Part shown: one piece after another, positions 1 to 10,056 of the stretch | How the letters are laid out: every line of letters begins with the position of its first letter | Position numbering within the stretch: position 1 is the first letter of the stretch | DNA from: Ettlia oleoabundans | Taxonomy: Eukaryota; Chlorophyta; Chlorophyceae; Chlamydomonadales | Length of the DNA stretch: 14,060 bases | Reading direction: 5' to 3' | Assembly (NCBI GenBank): GCA_019693395.1 | Contig: JAAMXP010001506.1 | Coordinates: 786 to 14,845 of the forward strand | Made by a program: the position numbers and the translations under genes | The notes under the pieces: generated by a model | Told to the model about the DNA's origin: nothing | What the model saw: only the letters and a program-made list of their open reading frames with translations | Database searches by the model: none

Positions 1-19
1 GCTTGTCGTGCCGTGGGCC
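1..19 (-). CDS. Candidate further exon of the WD40 gene, cut by the window edge
   Basis: On the minus strand a pyrimidine-rich stretch ends in TTCTGCAG at 27-20. A donor GTGCGC at 208 in the last full exon leaves phase 2, and joining it to base 19 gives ...GRPK-AHGTTS, resembling the start of another blade. This reading removes the odd Cys-rich tail (CASDYCCC) ending at the stop at 183-181, and the propeller needs more blades. Not proven without transcript data. Confidence 0.55.
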
Positions 20-788
20 CTGCAGAATGCAAGAGTAGAGCAAGGGTAAATAAGTGAACGACAAAAGAGAGAAGGGGGCCGTTTGTCGTGAAGAAAGCAA
101 CAAGGGCGGCAAGCAGATTTGATACAGTTGAGGACAAGAAGGAGGGTTGAGACAAACTCTGCCAATTGGACGGACAAGGGCTAGCAGCAGCAGTAGTCAG
201 AAGCGCACTTGGGTCGTCCGTCGGCCTCTGGCGTGCCAAAGGTGCCGACGTGTGTGGGTGAGCGCATGTCCCACACCAACATCGCACCATCCTTGTCGCC
301 TGGGGGAGGAGTATGAAGACCGAAAAAAGTTAGGAACTGTTTGTAACATTGCGCCAGCACGGCCGGAAAATTCATCACACAGCAAATGATGCAATTTAGC
401 AAGAAGCACCTGCCTGCCATCAATCCACCAACGAACGACATACATGCTGGCGCCCCCAGCAGCCAGATACCTATCAGACACAAACACTGTCCGGGCATGA
501 GCACCCACTGGAAGGAAGCGCCCACCAGAGACAAACATGTTGGCGTCTCCCGCCACGCCCCGTAGTGCGGTGGCAATCTGCGTGTGCCCTCGGAACGTCT
601 GTGTGGGCTGCAAGCTTTGAAAGCTGGAGGCAGCTGCAACCAGGTGGGCAGACGGGCAAGCAGGCAGGTCGGCAGGCAGGGCAGGCAGGTACGCAAGGAT
701 CCGGAACAAGGCACATAAAGCCCGCCGCCCCACCCCACCCGACCCGACCCCACCCCACTCGCCCACCCACCACCGCCACACGCACTCA

Positions 789-828
<40 letters not shown>

Positions 829-3800
829 CCACGCACCTGCCATGTCCCAGAAACGGATGACTGCCGCCTGCGCGTTGTTCACCGAGATGGTCTCTCCTGT
901 TAAGAACCCGTTCGTTTCTGGCAGCGCCTGAATGGCAGCAAGAAAGACAGTGAAATAACAAGCTAACAATATTGCCCTTGGCGCCAGGGTTTGGGCTCGG
1001 GAATGGAACTGCCTTCACGTGCCGCGAGGAGGTGCATTGATGACGCCTTTCAAGTGTGCATAATGATGCATCATTCTGCCAACCCGCTCCTGCCTTCACG
1101 CCCGCCTGCCTGCCCATACTCACCCACACAGTCCCGACATGCTGCCGCTTTCCATATATATATAGAGAGAGATATACCCATAATTGGACACCGCCCTGCC
1201 TGCCTGCCTTGCCAATCCCAACAGCCTGCCTCCCAATGCCCGCACTATCACTGCAGCCGCAACTGTTGGTTCCTCGTTCTGCTCATCCATCACTGCCAGC
1301 ATGCGACCGGCACACGTGGCGCAATAATATCCCACACAACCTGCAAAATAGCTCCTAGCATAGCACACGGAGCTCACCCGCACGGTGGCCACTGCCATCA
1401 TTTCCTCCCGACTCACAAAGCCCTTGAGCCCAAACCCGTTAGGCTGCCCGCTGCTGTAGCCTGCAATGGGGGTGCACAGCGTCAGGCATAAGGATGGCAG
1501 CGAAATAAGTGGCAGAGAAGTGTGGCAGAACCAGGTGGCAGAGAGCATCGGTGGCGCAAAACAAAGTTGGCAGAAAGACGAGAGAAGGCGGACCTCCAAT
1601 GCCAGCGTCAACACAAATGCATTCCACCGTGCGCTGGTTAAACAAGGAGCGCATGCAAGTCTCCGGAATGCAACATGCCCATCAAACACAACCCTTCTGC
1701 GCCATTGTTTGGGATGGCAGCTGCTGGCACACAGGCTAACAGTTGCTACCGACCAGCACGCATCCAAGTAGATCATGTGCACTACACACCTGCCATGCGC
1801 AGCGTGTTGGTTGCCGTGTTGAGGCAGCTGGCGAGCAGCATGTTGAGGCGGGGGTGGAAGTCCATGGAAGAGATGTACCTGCAGGGAAAAAAGGAGGAGC
1901 GTGGAGGAAAGAAGGGGATGGGTGGGGGGCTGAGGTGGGGGAGGGGATGGTGTGTAAAGGCATGCGGCACAAGACATGTGCTGCATGTTGGGACAGGCAG
2001 GCAGTAACGTACATGGTACTGCCACGGTACAACCAGCATCAATGCCAGCAGCACTGGCAGAAGTGCTGCAAGCAGTCAACAGCACTGCCAAGCAGTCCAC
2101 TTGGCGGTACAGTCAGCAGAGTGACTGGCAGTACAGTCAGCAGTACAGTACAGCACAGGGGCTCACTGGTCTCCCAGTTCCAGCTTCTGGATGGGCTGCC
2201 CCTCCTGGGTCCACACTTGCAAGTAGGTGTCCTTGCCGCCTGCAGGCATCAAAAAGATTATTCAAGTGCATGGTTGGGCTTTATTTTAAACTGAGGACAA
2301 ACACTTTCAAAGGCGCACCTGATGACTGCTATTACGCCTGCATGCTTGAGATGATACCCCCAATCCTGCCCCGCCCCGGCCCCGCCAAAAGACAAGCCCC
2401 ACCTGCCAAAAGACAAGCCCCCATTGTCCGAATATTTACCCACCTGTAACAAACTGCTGGTGTGCTGCATCCACCGCCAGGGCAAAGATCATCTCGCTGT
2501 GCGCCCCGGGGATGGACTTGACGGGGCGCAGTGCGCGCTGCAAAGAAGAAACACCAAAAGCCGCGAGGCACATGGGCCAACGAGGGCGGTTTGTCCAACA
2601 GTCGCCCAGCGCAAGCGGCAAAACAGGGGCAGGACTTGGCAGCAGCTTGGGTGGGCATTGCAAAAGCTTGCACCAACCGGAGCTCAGGCCGCAGAGGCAG
2701 CAGAAACCGGAACGCCCTCCAGCGTCAACGGCGGCAGCCAGCGACACACTTAGTGGCACGGCAGCGGCGGCAGCGGCAAACAGACAGTGGCATCCTGTGT
2801 GAAACTGGCATGGCCGCAGCACCAACGGCAGTCGCAGCGGAAGAGGGGCAGTGTCCAAGGTTATATTCACCGGTGCGGCGGTGGGCGCAGCAGCGCCTGC
2901 GGGCGGCGCCCAAGGTGCCCAGCCCATGCTGGAGTTAATGTACTCCACATCGTACCGGAACTCCTCATCTGCAGTACAGGCGGTACACAGCAGCCCCAAG
3001 TGCAGTACATCGCATATTTATTGCTGCAGAAGTACCGGAACGCCTCATCTGCTGTACAGGCAGTACAGACGCCAGAAGCATGTGTTTACTGCGTGTTCTG
3101 ATTCCACACAAAGCAGTGATCAGTGCGCTGAACAACAGTCGCCATTGCAAGCGTGTTTGCAGGCAAACCGCCTAGCCATGACACAATTTTGCTGTTGTCC
3201 TCCCGGGTCCTATGCCCCACACAATTGCGCACGGCCGCAGCAGCCACAACAGTCCCAGTCGTTTTCCCTCCTGGCCCAGCTTGCACGACATCCACGTCCA
3301 TGCCCCCGCCCACCTGTAACATTGGCCACCGTCGCTCTCATGAGCTGCTGCGTTGCCGCTGATACCTTCTCCAGAATCTGCAGCGCAACCCCAAACAATT
3401 ACGGATGTCCCCGCGCGCAACCGCAAACAAATACAGATGCCCCGAGTGCAGTACATGTCTACATTGTGGACATTGTACCGCATTTCCAGGTGTAATGAGC
3501 CTTGTTTGCAATGGTTATCTCCAACAGAGTTCGTCCCATGCCCAGGGCACCCCAATGCTCCTGCTGATCTCATTGCCGGAACGCATTTCAGCCCAGTCCG
3601 GCGCCCCCACCCTCTGCCTTTGCGTCTGGGTTCTGCTTTCCCTGTCCCTCTCATTTCAGCCACAGGCACAGGCACAGGCACAGCCACAGCCACAGCCAGT
3701 CACCAAATGTCCAGCCAGTTCCACAGTCTTGCCCAGCATGGTGACAGCCGCTCCTCGCTTCTCGCGGTTCTTGGCCAGCGTGCACATGGTCTGAATGGCA

Positions 3801-6226
3801 CCCTGCGGTTGGTGGGGGGAGGGGCGGGCAGGATGTTGCGGGGGGGGGCAAAAAGCAAGGGAAGAAATGCCGGCAGAACGCACTCACCCATTGACCACAC
3901 ATGTATTGATATCGGCGCTATGAATGCCGGTATTTGCGCAAAGGCCTCCGCACCCCCACAGTGCCAAGGCAGAGTAGCCTTACACAGCAGCAGGCACTCA
4001 CCTTAATGGGCCCTATTTCTGTTGCAACCACCAACGCAGTCTATATGTTTAATACACAAGCACAGCAGCAGGCTCCAACCTCATTGGGCACTATCTCTAT
4101 TGCAACCACCAACGCAGTCTATATGTTTAATACACAAGCACAGCAGCAGGCTCTAACCTCAATGGGCACTATTTCTATGGACACCAGCGCTGCAAAAGCT
4201 TCTGCGTGCACGTAGTACTCCCCTCTGTTGGCATTCACAGGCCGAGGCGTAGTTAGATGCTTTAATAGCTGCACATGCGGGGCGGTAGCGATGACAGCAG
4301 GGGCGGTAAAGAATGGAAGTGTGGGCGCATACAATTTGCCAGTGCAACACACGGCATGATGATAAGACAGATCACAGCGCCGCGTGACCATAGCGTGCCT
4401 GGCGCATGATGTGATCCCTGAACTTTTCTCGGAAGCTGGTGCTAAGGTTCTGCAGCAGCATCACAAACGGAACCTGCACCAGGACAAGGGCCCGGTGAGG
4501 GGGAAGCGGGGAAGGAGGGGTGAGTAGCGGGCAGCAAAAGGAAGACCGAGCAGCAGCAGGCAGCAGGTGGCAGGAAGGGCAAGTGGCGGGCAGCAGGTGG
4601 CAGGAAGGGCAAGTGGCGGGCAGTGCAAGGAAGAAAGTGCATGAACAGCAAGAGCAGCATTTTAGTCCTGCCTTTATGCACCACAATTGAGGTCAGCAGG
4701 TGGCACGTAGAATGATGAAACAAAACCTCCAGCCAGCACCCAGCAATTTCCCAGTCACGGCTGCATATCCCTAGCCCAACCAAGTGCCCTCCCATGGCTG
4801 CTTATGTTAACCCCAGCGCGTGCCCAGCCACTGCTGCATAACCCGAGCCCAAGCAAATTCCCAGTCAAGCAACCCCCTGTGATCCCCTAGCCCCAGCAGT
4901 GGCCGGCAAAGGGGCCCTGGCTGCCTCACCGCGGAGCGCTCCTCCGTTAGCAGCTGCGGGTTGAGAGCTATGGCACTCCAGATCTGCGAAAAGGCAAATA
5001 CTTAAGTAGTTTCGAGGTAGGAAGCGTGAAATGTAGGAAAGTCCGACTGGAGGAGTGAAGAAGGGGTCCAAATGCAGTGGCCGACTGGGAGTGGCATGCA
5101 CCAATCCGGATACAACAAGGCAGCGGGAGCAGCAGACTGGCAGGGATGCTGCTGAATGAATGATATTATCGGCGTATATACAACCACAGAGTGCGATGGG
5201 GCAGGACGGCAGTGCTCACTCACATTACAGAATTCTGGGAACAAGGCTGGGGGCCCGCCTAATGCTGGGTCCGACACGAGGGCTTCTAGGTGGCGGGCAA
5301 GCTGCAGCTCAAGGGAAGGCACGACATGAACGAGGTTTTCTTTGAGGCGTAGGGATAATGAGGAAATGGAAATTTGTTGACGGCAAGGAGGCACCAGGGC
5401 TCGCTTGCGATTGTAGTGACCGTGCAACAGCGCATGAGGGCCTGGCCTTCTCCTGGCAGGCAAGCCGCAGCACAAGGTAGACGGTAGAAAATTTTCGGAG
5501 CCTTCGCAGGAAAAGGGAAGAGGTGCGGAGGAGATTTGTCAGATGTCATTGTAGTTGAAGAGCAACCCCGACAACTTGAGGGGAGCTCATGCAAGGGCCG
5601 AAGAGCTAGTAGAGGCGCCGGCACCGGAACAGTGGCACGGTGCGATGAACATGTTTACCACCTGATGTGATGCAGTTGAGAACTACAGGCATGTACGTTA
5701 GGCTACCCACCGGTTCAGGCTGGTCTGTAAACTCCGCCTGTGAAATGAGGGTGTGCATTTGCTGCTGCGGCGGTGTCCCGGGAGGGAAGGGGATGGCCCC
5801 GGCGGGGGCCGCTGGGGCCACAGTGCTTTGAGCAGAATTGGCAGGTGTCGGGGGCGCTGGCGCTGCCATTGAAGCTGTGACAGCGGGGATGGGGGCGGCT
5901 GGGTGCTGCACGCCTGGCTCTGGCGAGCTGCTTGGAGCGGCGGGAGGCGGCGCCGCTGCGGCGGCGACCGAAGGCGCACGTGTAGCGCCATCCGTCGTTC
6001 TGACGCTGACGTGATCGGTCAATTGCCTGCGTAACAGCATTGACGAGCGGCAACACCCGGCAAGGGCATTTTCAGCAACACATGTGCAGCGATGGCGGGC
6101 AAATCGCAACATCGATCAATTGTGATCGCGTGGTCATTGTCTAGTCTCGCACCTTAATACGGATAGCAGCTCAGTCGCCATCGGCACCTCATCGGGTGCC
6201 ACATCGACCGTCACGGTAATCCGCAT
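1..6226 (-). CDS. Multi-exon WD40-repeat protein with helical N-terminal half (3' end outside window)
   Basis: Exons (high to low): 6226-6153, 6026-5707, 5339-5224, 4983-4930, 4473-4389 (or -4376), 4222 (or 4224)-4158, 3802-3704, 3377-3314, 2968-2871, 2537-2444, 2239-2167, 1878-1790, 1460-1417, 927-837, 633-526, 299-209 (or to a stop at 181). Every junction is AG/GT and keeps phase, giving about 530 residues. Start ATG at 6226 gives MRITVTVDVAPDE. Exon 2 is an Ala/Pro-rich linker. Exons 3-9 look like amphipathic helices (for example FVMLLQNLSTSFREKF, AIQTMCTLAKNREKR), HEAT/ARM-like by appearance only. From exon 11 on there are WD40 blades: GAHSEMIFALAVD...FVTGGKDTYLQVW, YISSMDFHPRLNMLLAS, VIRFWDMA, FRGHTQIAT...FVSGGDKDGAMLVWDMR. 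Only four blades fit here, fewer than the usual seven. WD40 proteins are generally interaction scaffolds; I do not recognise this family, so no specific function is given. Introns hold only repeats. Confidence 0.8.
787..830. repeat. (CACG)n microsatellite next to a 5' splice site
   Basis: About eleven uninterrupted CACG units. On the minus strand this is (CGTG)n beginning a few bases inside the intron whose donor GT is at 836-835. C-rich CCCAC/CCCGAC units at about 727-775 lie further inside the same intron. Confidence 0.9.
1153..1175. repeat. (AT)n(GA)n short repeat in intron
   Basis: A short AT dinucleotide run followed by GA units, in the 489-nt intron (1416-928) of the WD40 gene. Nothing else recognisable was found in that intron. 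Confidence 0.6.
1914..1946 (+). other. Possible G-quadruplex motif opposite an intron pyrimidine tract
   Basis: Five runs of three to six G on the plus strand (1914-1917, 1920-1922, 1924-1929, 1937-1941, 1943-1946) with short spacers fit a G4 pattern. On the gene's minus strand the same bases form the C/T-rich tract before the acceptor of exon 1878-1790. A second G-rich block lies at about 3815-3849, again opposite the tract before the acceptor at 3803. Confidence 0.45.
2951..3075. repeat. 80-bp tandem duplication copying an exon start and its acceptor
   Basis: The block GTACCGGAACTCCTCATCTG at 2952 recurs 80 bp on as GTACCGGAACGCCTCATCTG at 3032, both followed by a CTGTACAGG- or CAGTACAGG-like tract. 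On the minus strand each copy is an AG acceptor followed by codons for DE(E/A)FRY. The copy nearer 2968 fits the gene model; the other would start 80 bp earlier, which is not a multiple of three. Confidence 0.8.
3661..3699. repeat. Hexamer repeat (CACAGG)n/(CACAGC)n just inside an intron
   Basis: About six hexamer units, changing from CACAGG to CACAGC along the array. On the minus strand this is a GT-rich repeat starting a few bases after the donor GT at 3703-3702 of exon 3802-3704. Confidence 0.85.
4002..4040 (-). other. Candidate duplicated 39-nt microexon (copy 3, best donor)
   Basis: Same layout as the copy at 4118-4080: acceptor TATAG, 13 in-frame codons TALVVATEIGPIK, and the most canonical donor of the three (GTGAGT). 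It could be spliced directly to the phase-0 exon 3802-3704. Whether it is used is unknown. Confidence 0.4.
4080..4118 (-). other. Candidate duplicated 39-nt microexon (copy 2)
   Basis: Bounded by CATATAG upstream and GTTGGA downstream on the minus strand, phase 0 at both ends, reading TALVVAIEIVPNE, similar to the end of exon 4222-4158 (ALVSIEIVPIE). Inclusion would add 13 residues in frame. Against it: the gaps between copies are only 39 nt, very short for a spliceosomal intron. Confidence 0.4.
4561..4620. repeat. Perfect 30-bp tandem duplication in intron
   Basis: Bases 4561-4590 and 4591-4620 are identical, starting CAGCAGGTGGCAGG. They lie in the 456-nt intron (4929-4474) of the WD40 gene. 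Confidence 0.95.
4750..4870. repeat. Imperfect tandem repeat of about 37 bp in intron
   Basis: CCCAGTCACGGCTGCAT, CCCATGGCTGCTTAT and CCCAGCCACTGCTGCAT recur at spacings of about 36-37 bp, then CCCAGTCA at 4860. It fills most of the intron stretch between the 30-bp duplication and exon 4983-4930. Confidence 0.65.
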
Positions 6227-6556
6227 ACTGCGTGCCGTGGGCGATGATGTCCATGCGATGATGAAAGGAAGAAGCAGCCGGAGCGTTTGCGAGATCGCTG
6301 CCCAGTGCCTTTCCACTGCCGCTATGCCGCCGCCGCTCCAACCGCCCTCGGCGTACGCCGGACTTGAACTTGGCTTTACAAGGATCAGTTTAATGCTGCA
6401 CTGTGTGCAACAGGTCATCCATCAATGTTGTATCAAGAAGAGTTCGTTGTATTGCTTTTGCATGTGCAAAGCGACGGCAGCCCCCGACAATCGCCAGCCT
6501 GGCTCCACCAACAGAAATGCTGCGTGTCTTCCCGACAGCCCTGCAATCCCTCTCAG
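6227..6556. promoter_or_regulatory. Divergent intergenic region, probable shared promoter and 5' UTRs
   Basis: The minus-strand gene starts at 6226 and the plus-strand coiled-coil gene has its first clear exon at 6557. No TATA box is obvious. A possible plus-strand first exon, ATG at 6324 (MPPPLQPPSAYAGLEL) to a weak donor at 6414, is in phase with the next exon, and another ATG at 6425 runs in frame into it. Neither start is well supported. Confidence 0.45.
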
Positions 6557-9500
6557 TCGTCCGGCGACCTCGATCTCATCGTTGTAGAGCCACGACCTGA
6601 AGCCTGGATTAAAGAAGCTCGGAGCGTGCACTCTTCGCGTTTTGTGGGTAACAGGAGGGGTTCAGCCCCTTCAAGTACCCAACCAGCCAGGACGGCCTTG
6701 GCAGCTCCAGAGGCAGGAAGCAGCAATGCTGTCGAGGGCTCTCGGCAGGCGCTCAACCTTGGGGTTGGAGCAGTCCGGGAGGCTGTTTTCAGACTCCGAG
6801 GTTGGTGTCCAGAGCTGCATCTGTGTGCAAGGCCGCTGCAGCAAGCAACTGCAAAGCCTGCCGCTTCCCGCCTTGCTGCCCGCTGCCGTTTGGGTGTGCA
6901 CCCGCTCATCCAGCCCACCCCCAACCAATTTTTCCTTGGATACTGATGCATACCAAACATGGTTGGTGTATGTATTGGAAGTTGATGCTTACCAACCAAG
7001 ACAGACCCCTCACGCTGCCCAGCGCGGCAGTGCACTCGCTATTGATCTCCTTACCACCACATTTCGCATCCTCCCACGGCAGGACCACAACCAGGAGTTT
7101 GACTCGCACCGGCAGCGACTCAACGAGCAGCTGAGTGCCGAGCTGGTGGCTGCGCGCCAGCAGGCGCACGATCTACAGCAGCAGCTGGCAGAGGCAAAGC
7201 AGGAGGCACAGGAAGCGAGTGCAGCACTTGAGGCGCTGAAATCAAACCAGCATGGGATGATGGCAGGTGCTGTGGCGGCGGCGGAAGGCCAATCAGCTCA
7301 ATCCATTACCTACACTGAGGCTGTTGATCAGTGCACGCGTCAGCTGCAGGAGCGGTTGAGGAGGGCTGGATTTGCGCTCGAAGATGTGAGATTGACTTGG
7401 CAGGGGCTATAAGCCACGCATAGCATGCATTGCGTGGCTGAGCAGGGCAGAATCTTGAGGCGCCATCTGTCAAACCTTGCAACTAAGCTTGGTGCCAAAC
7501 CCCTTGCCTGCATTTGAAACTGACCACCACTCTCGGCATGTGTCTCTGTTGCCCCTGCCCCTTGCAGTCCCTCCGGCAGCAGGAGGCACTCCGCTCCGAG
7601 GCTCAGCATTGGCAGAACCATGCCGCCGAGCTGCAAGCACAGCTGCGGGAGCAGGGGCAGCAGCAGATCCGGCCAGCAACCGTTGCCGCACCGCCGGTGC
7701 TTGGTCAACAGCAAGAGTTGCAGGCATCTATTGATGCCCCGCATGGCGGCGCTCCGGCTGCTGCTGAGCTGGCTTCCGCCCGGGAGCAAATCACAGAATT
7801 AAAGCAGCAGCTGGCTGAGCAGCAGGCTGCCGATGAGGCTTCAACTGCCAGAGCTGCCAGGTTGGCAGAGCAGCTGGCCACCTTGCGGGATCAGATGGCG
7901 CAGCAAGTGGCCCACCGCCAGGCGGAGGCAGCGGCAGCCCAAGCACTGGCACGCAAGATGTCAGCGGCAGCAGCTGCATCGGCAGTTAGTGCACAGAAGC
8001 AGCAGTCGGAGCTGCAAGGAGTGAAGCGGGAGCTTGCGCAGCAGCAGGCGAGGGCGGAGCAGCTTGGGAGGGATTGGCAGCAGGAGCGGCAGCGGGCAGT
8101 GGCGCTGGAGGAAGCTTTACTCGGACTGACTGAGGGCTGTATGCCACCCGTTGATGGCCTGGTGGACGGCACAGGCCCAAACAAAGGAAGTACCACCATA
8201 CCCAGCATCAGCACAGCAGGCAGCAGCACCCAAGGTGCTCTCTCCAATGTGAGTGCAACAGTTTCAGGGAGCCTTGCAAACAGCAGAGTCAAGGCGGAGG
8301 TGACGGGTGTGGCAGATGACAGTGCAGGACCAGACAGCGCTGCGTGTGAAGTGATGCTGTCTCAGAACCGAAAGCAGGGGGAGAGGGAGCAGGAGCAGGT
8401 GGAGCAGTCAACCCTGGAGCTCAGGGCAGCACTGAGCACGGCCTTGGACCGGGAAGCCCAGCTGCACGGGCAGCTGGCAGCATTGCAGTGGCAGGCAGAA
8501 GATCACCCGATCAGGGTTCCACAGTCCCAGAGAGAGCAAGAGCTTCTGCAGCAGCTGGATTGTGTGACTGATGACTTAAAGTGGGCGCAAGAGGTGCACA
8601 CTCAAACGATTGCTGAGCTGGAATCTGCTAGGCGACACAATGTTGCGCTCAGCAGGGAGTGCCAGTTGGGTGCTGCTGAGTTGTCGGCTTGTCAGCTGCG
8701 CTGCCAAGAGCTGGAAGCCATGTGCCGGCAACAAGAACAGGAGCTCGAAGCATCTGCACGTGGGCTGCAAGAAGCGTCTGCAATTACCGAGACAGCACAG
8801 ATGCAGGCTCGGCGCACTCCCATTGCAGAGCTAGCTGTCACCCAGCATGAGCTGCAGCACCAGCGTGCAGCTGCTTCCGCTGAAGCTGCCAGGCTGCAGC
8901 AGGAAGCAGGGGCAGCACGGCAGGCTCATGAGGCGCTGGCTGCTGAGCTGGCGGCTGCCCTAGCAGGTGCAGCCGAGCAGCAGGCCAGAACACAGGAGTT
9001 AGAAACTCAGCTGCTTGGTCTGCAGGCACAGCAGGCGGTGGCGAAGCAGGGGCCATCTGTAGCCACTGATGCAGGGCAGAAGCAGCGCCAGGCAGCGACA
9101 GCCGATTGGCAAGGTGAGCCGCAGGCTCTGATGGCTCAGATTAAGGAGCAAGCAGAGACAATTGATAGCCTGCGGCAGCAGCTGGCTGACCATCGGGCCA
9201 AGGAGCCGGTTGTGCGGCTCACAATCAAGCCAGAGGTAAAAGAGAAGCCCGCATCAGGGATTGCCAGTTCTGATGGCGAGGAGTGCATCTCTGCTTGCAG
9301 TCGTGTGCCAGTCGCAGCTGAGGGGGTGGCAGGCAGCAAGGACTACAGTGGCACAAGTTGTGGAAGCACCGATAGCAACAATGACACCAGCAACTTTGGC
9401 AGCGGTGGTAGTACTGGCGGTTCAATAGCTGCCGCACTGCGGCGGAAGGTGCAGGAGCAGGAGGGCCAGATCGAAGCTCTGCTGGCACACATTGCTCAAT

Positions 9501-9978
9501 TGGAAAGCTCCAGGCAAGTGTGGCAGCTGTGAGCAGTGTTGTTCTTATTGTATTGCCCGCTATTGATACTGAAACGTATCGGGCCAGCATGGGGTGTGCA
9601 GTAATGGTGTGGTTCATGTGCAGCACGGGACGGAGAGACATTGGAATAGCTTCGCTACCGCCCTTCCAACATGCATCATGATGGGTTTCACCCCCTCGAC
9701 AAGCTTCTGTTCCCAATGTCAGCCTGCCTAATGCCTAACAAGTGCATTTGGTGGCACCATGCATGCCTCCTTCTTTCTGTTCGCCATTCACGTTTATTGC
9801 ATGCACTGCCGCTCCGTGGCACAGCAGAGGCTCCAGTGGAGGCGCACTGCCCCGCACAGAAGTGGCAGCAGTTCAGAGCCTGGAGGCCAAGCTGCGCCAG
9901 GAAAAGCTATCCCGCCAGCAGCTGGTGGAGGCTTACGCCGAGCGCAACGCTCAGGTGACCGTGATACTGATATCAATG

Positions 9979-10056
<78 letters not shown>

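Larger units (their letters stand above)
3983..4188. repeat. 78-bp tandem repeat, about 2.6 copies, spanning an exon end and its donor
   Basis: Units start at 3983, 4061 and 4139, each with CACAGCAGCAGGC; the third is partial and merges with exon 4222-4158 of the WD40 gene. Each unit holds, on the minus strand, a coding-like end (EIVPIE, EIVPNE or EIGPIK) followed directly by GT. The period of 78 is a multiple of three. Confidence 0.9.

Noticed and set aside
181..1129. Long unspliced minus-strand frames with poly (Arg-Ala-Cys-Val)
   Set aside because: They read through introns and the CACG microsatellite; the spliced WD40 exons explain the coding signal.
1120..2100. 326-codon minus-strand frame
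   Set aside because: It covers two introns and the 44-nt exon; the composition is Pro/Leu/Cys low-complexity and only the exon fits the blade order.
3983..4188. CRISPR-like direct repeats
   Set aside because: The units are contiguous tandem copies with no unique spacers, in a eukaryotic exon/intron context.
7891..8292. Minus-strand frame opposite the coiled-coil gene
   Set aside because: A Cys/Ala/Ser-rich shadow of the Gln/Ala-rich coding strand with no recognisable domain.
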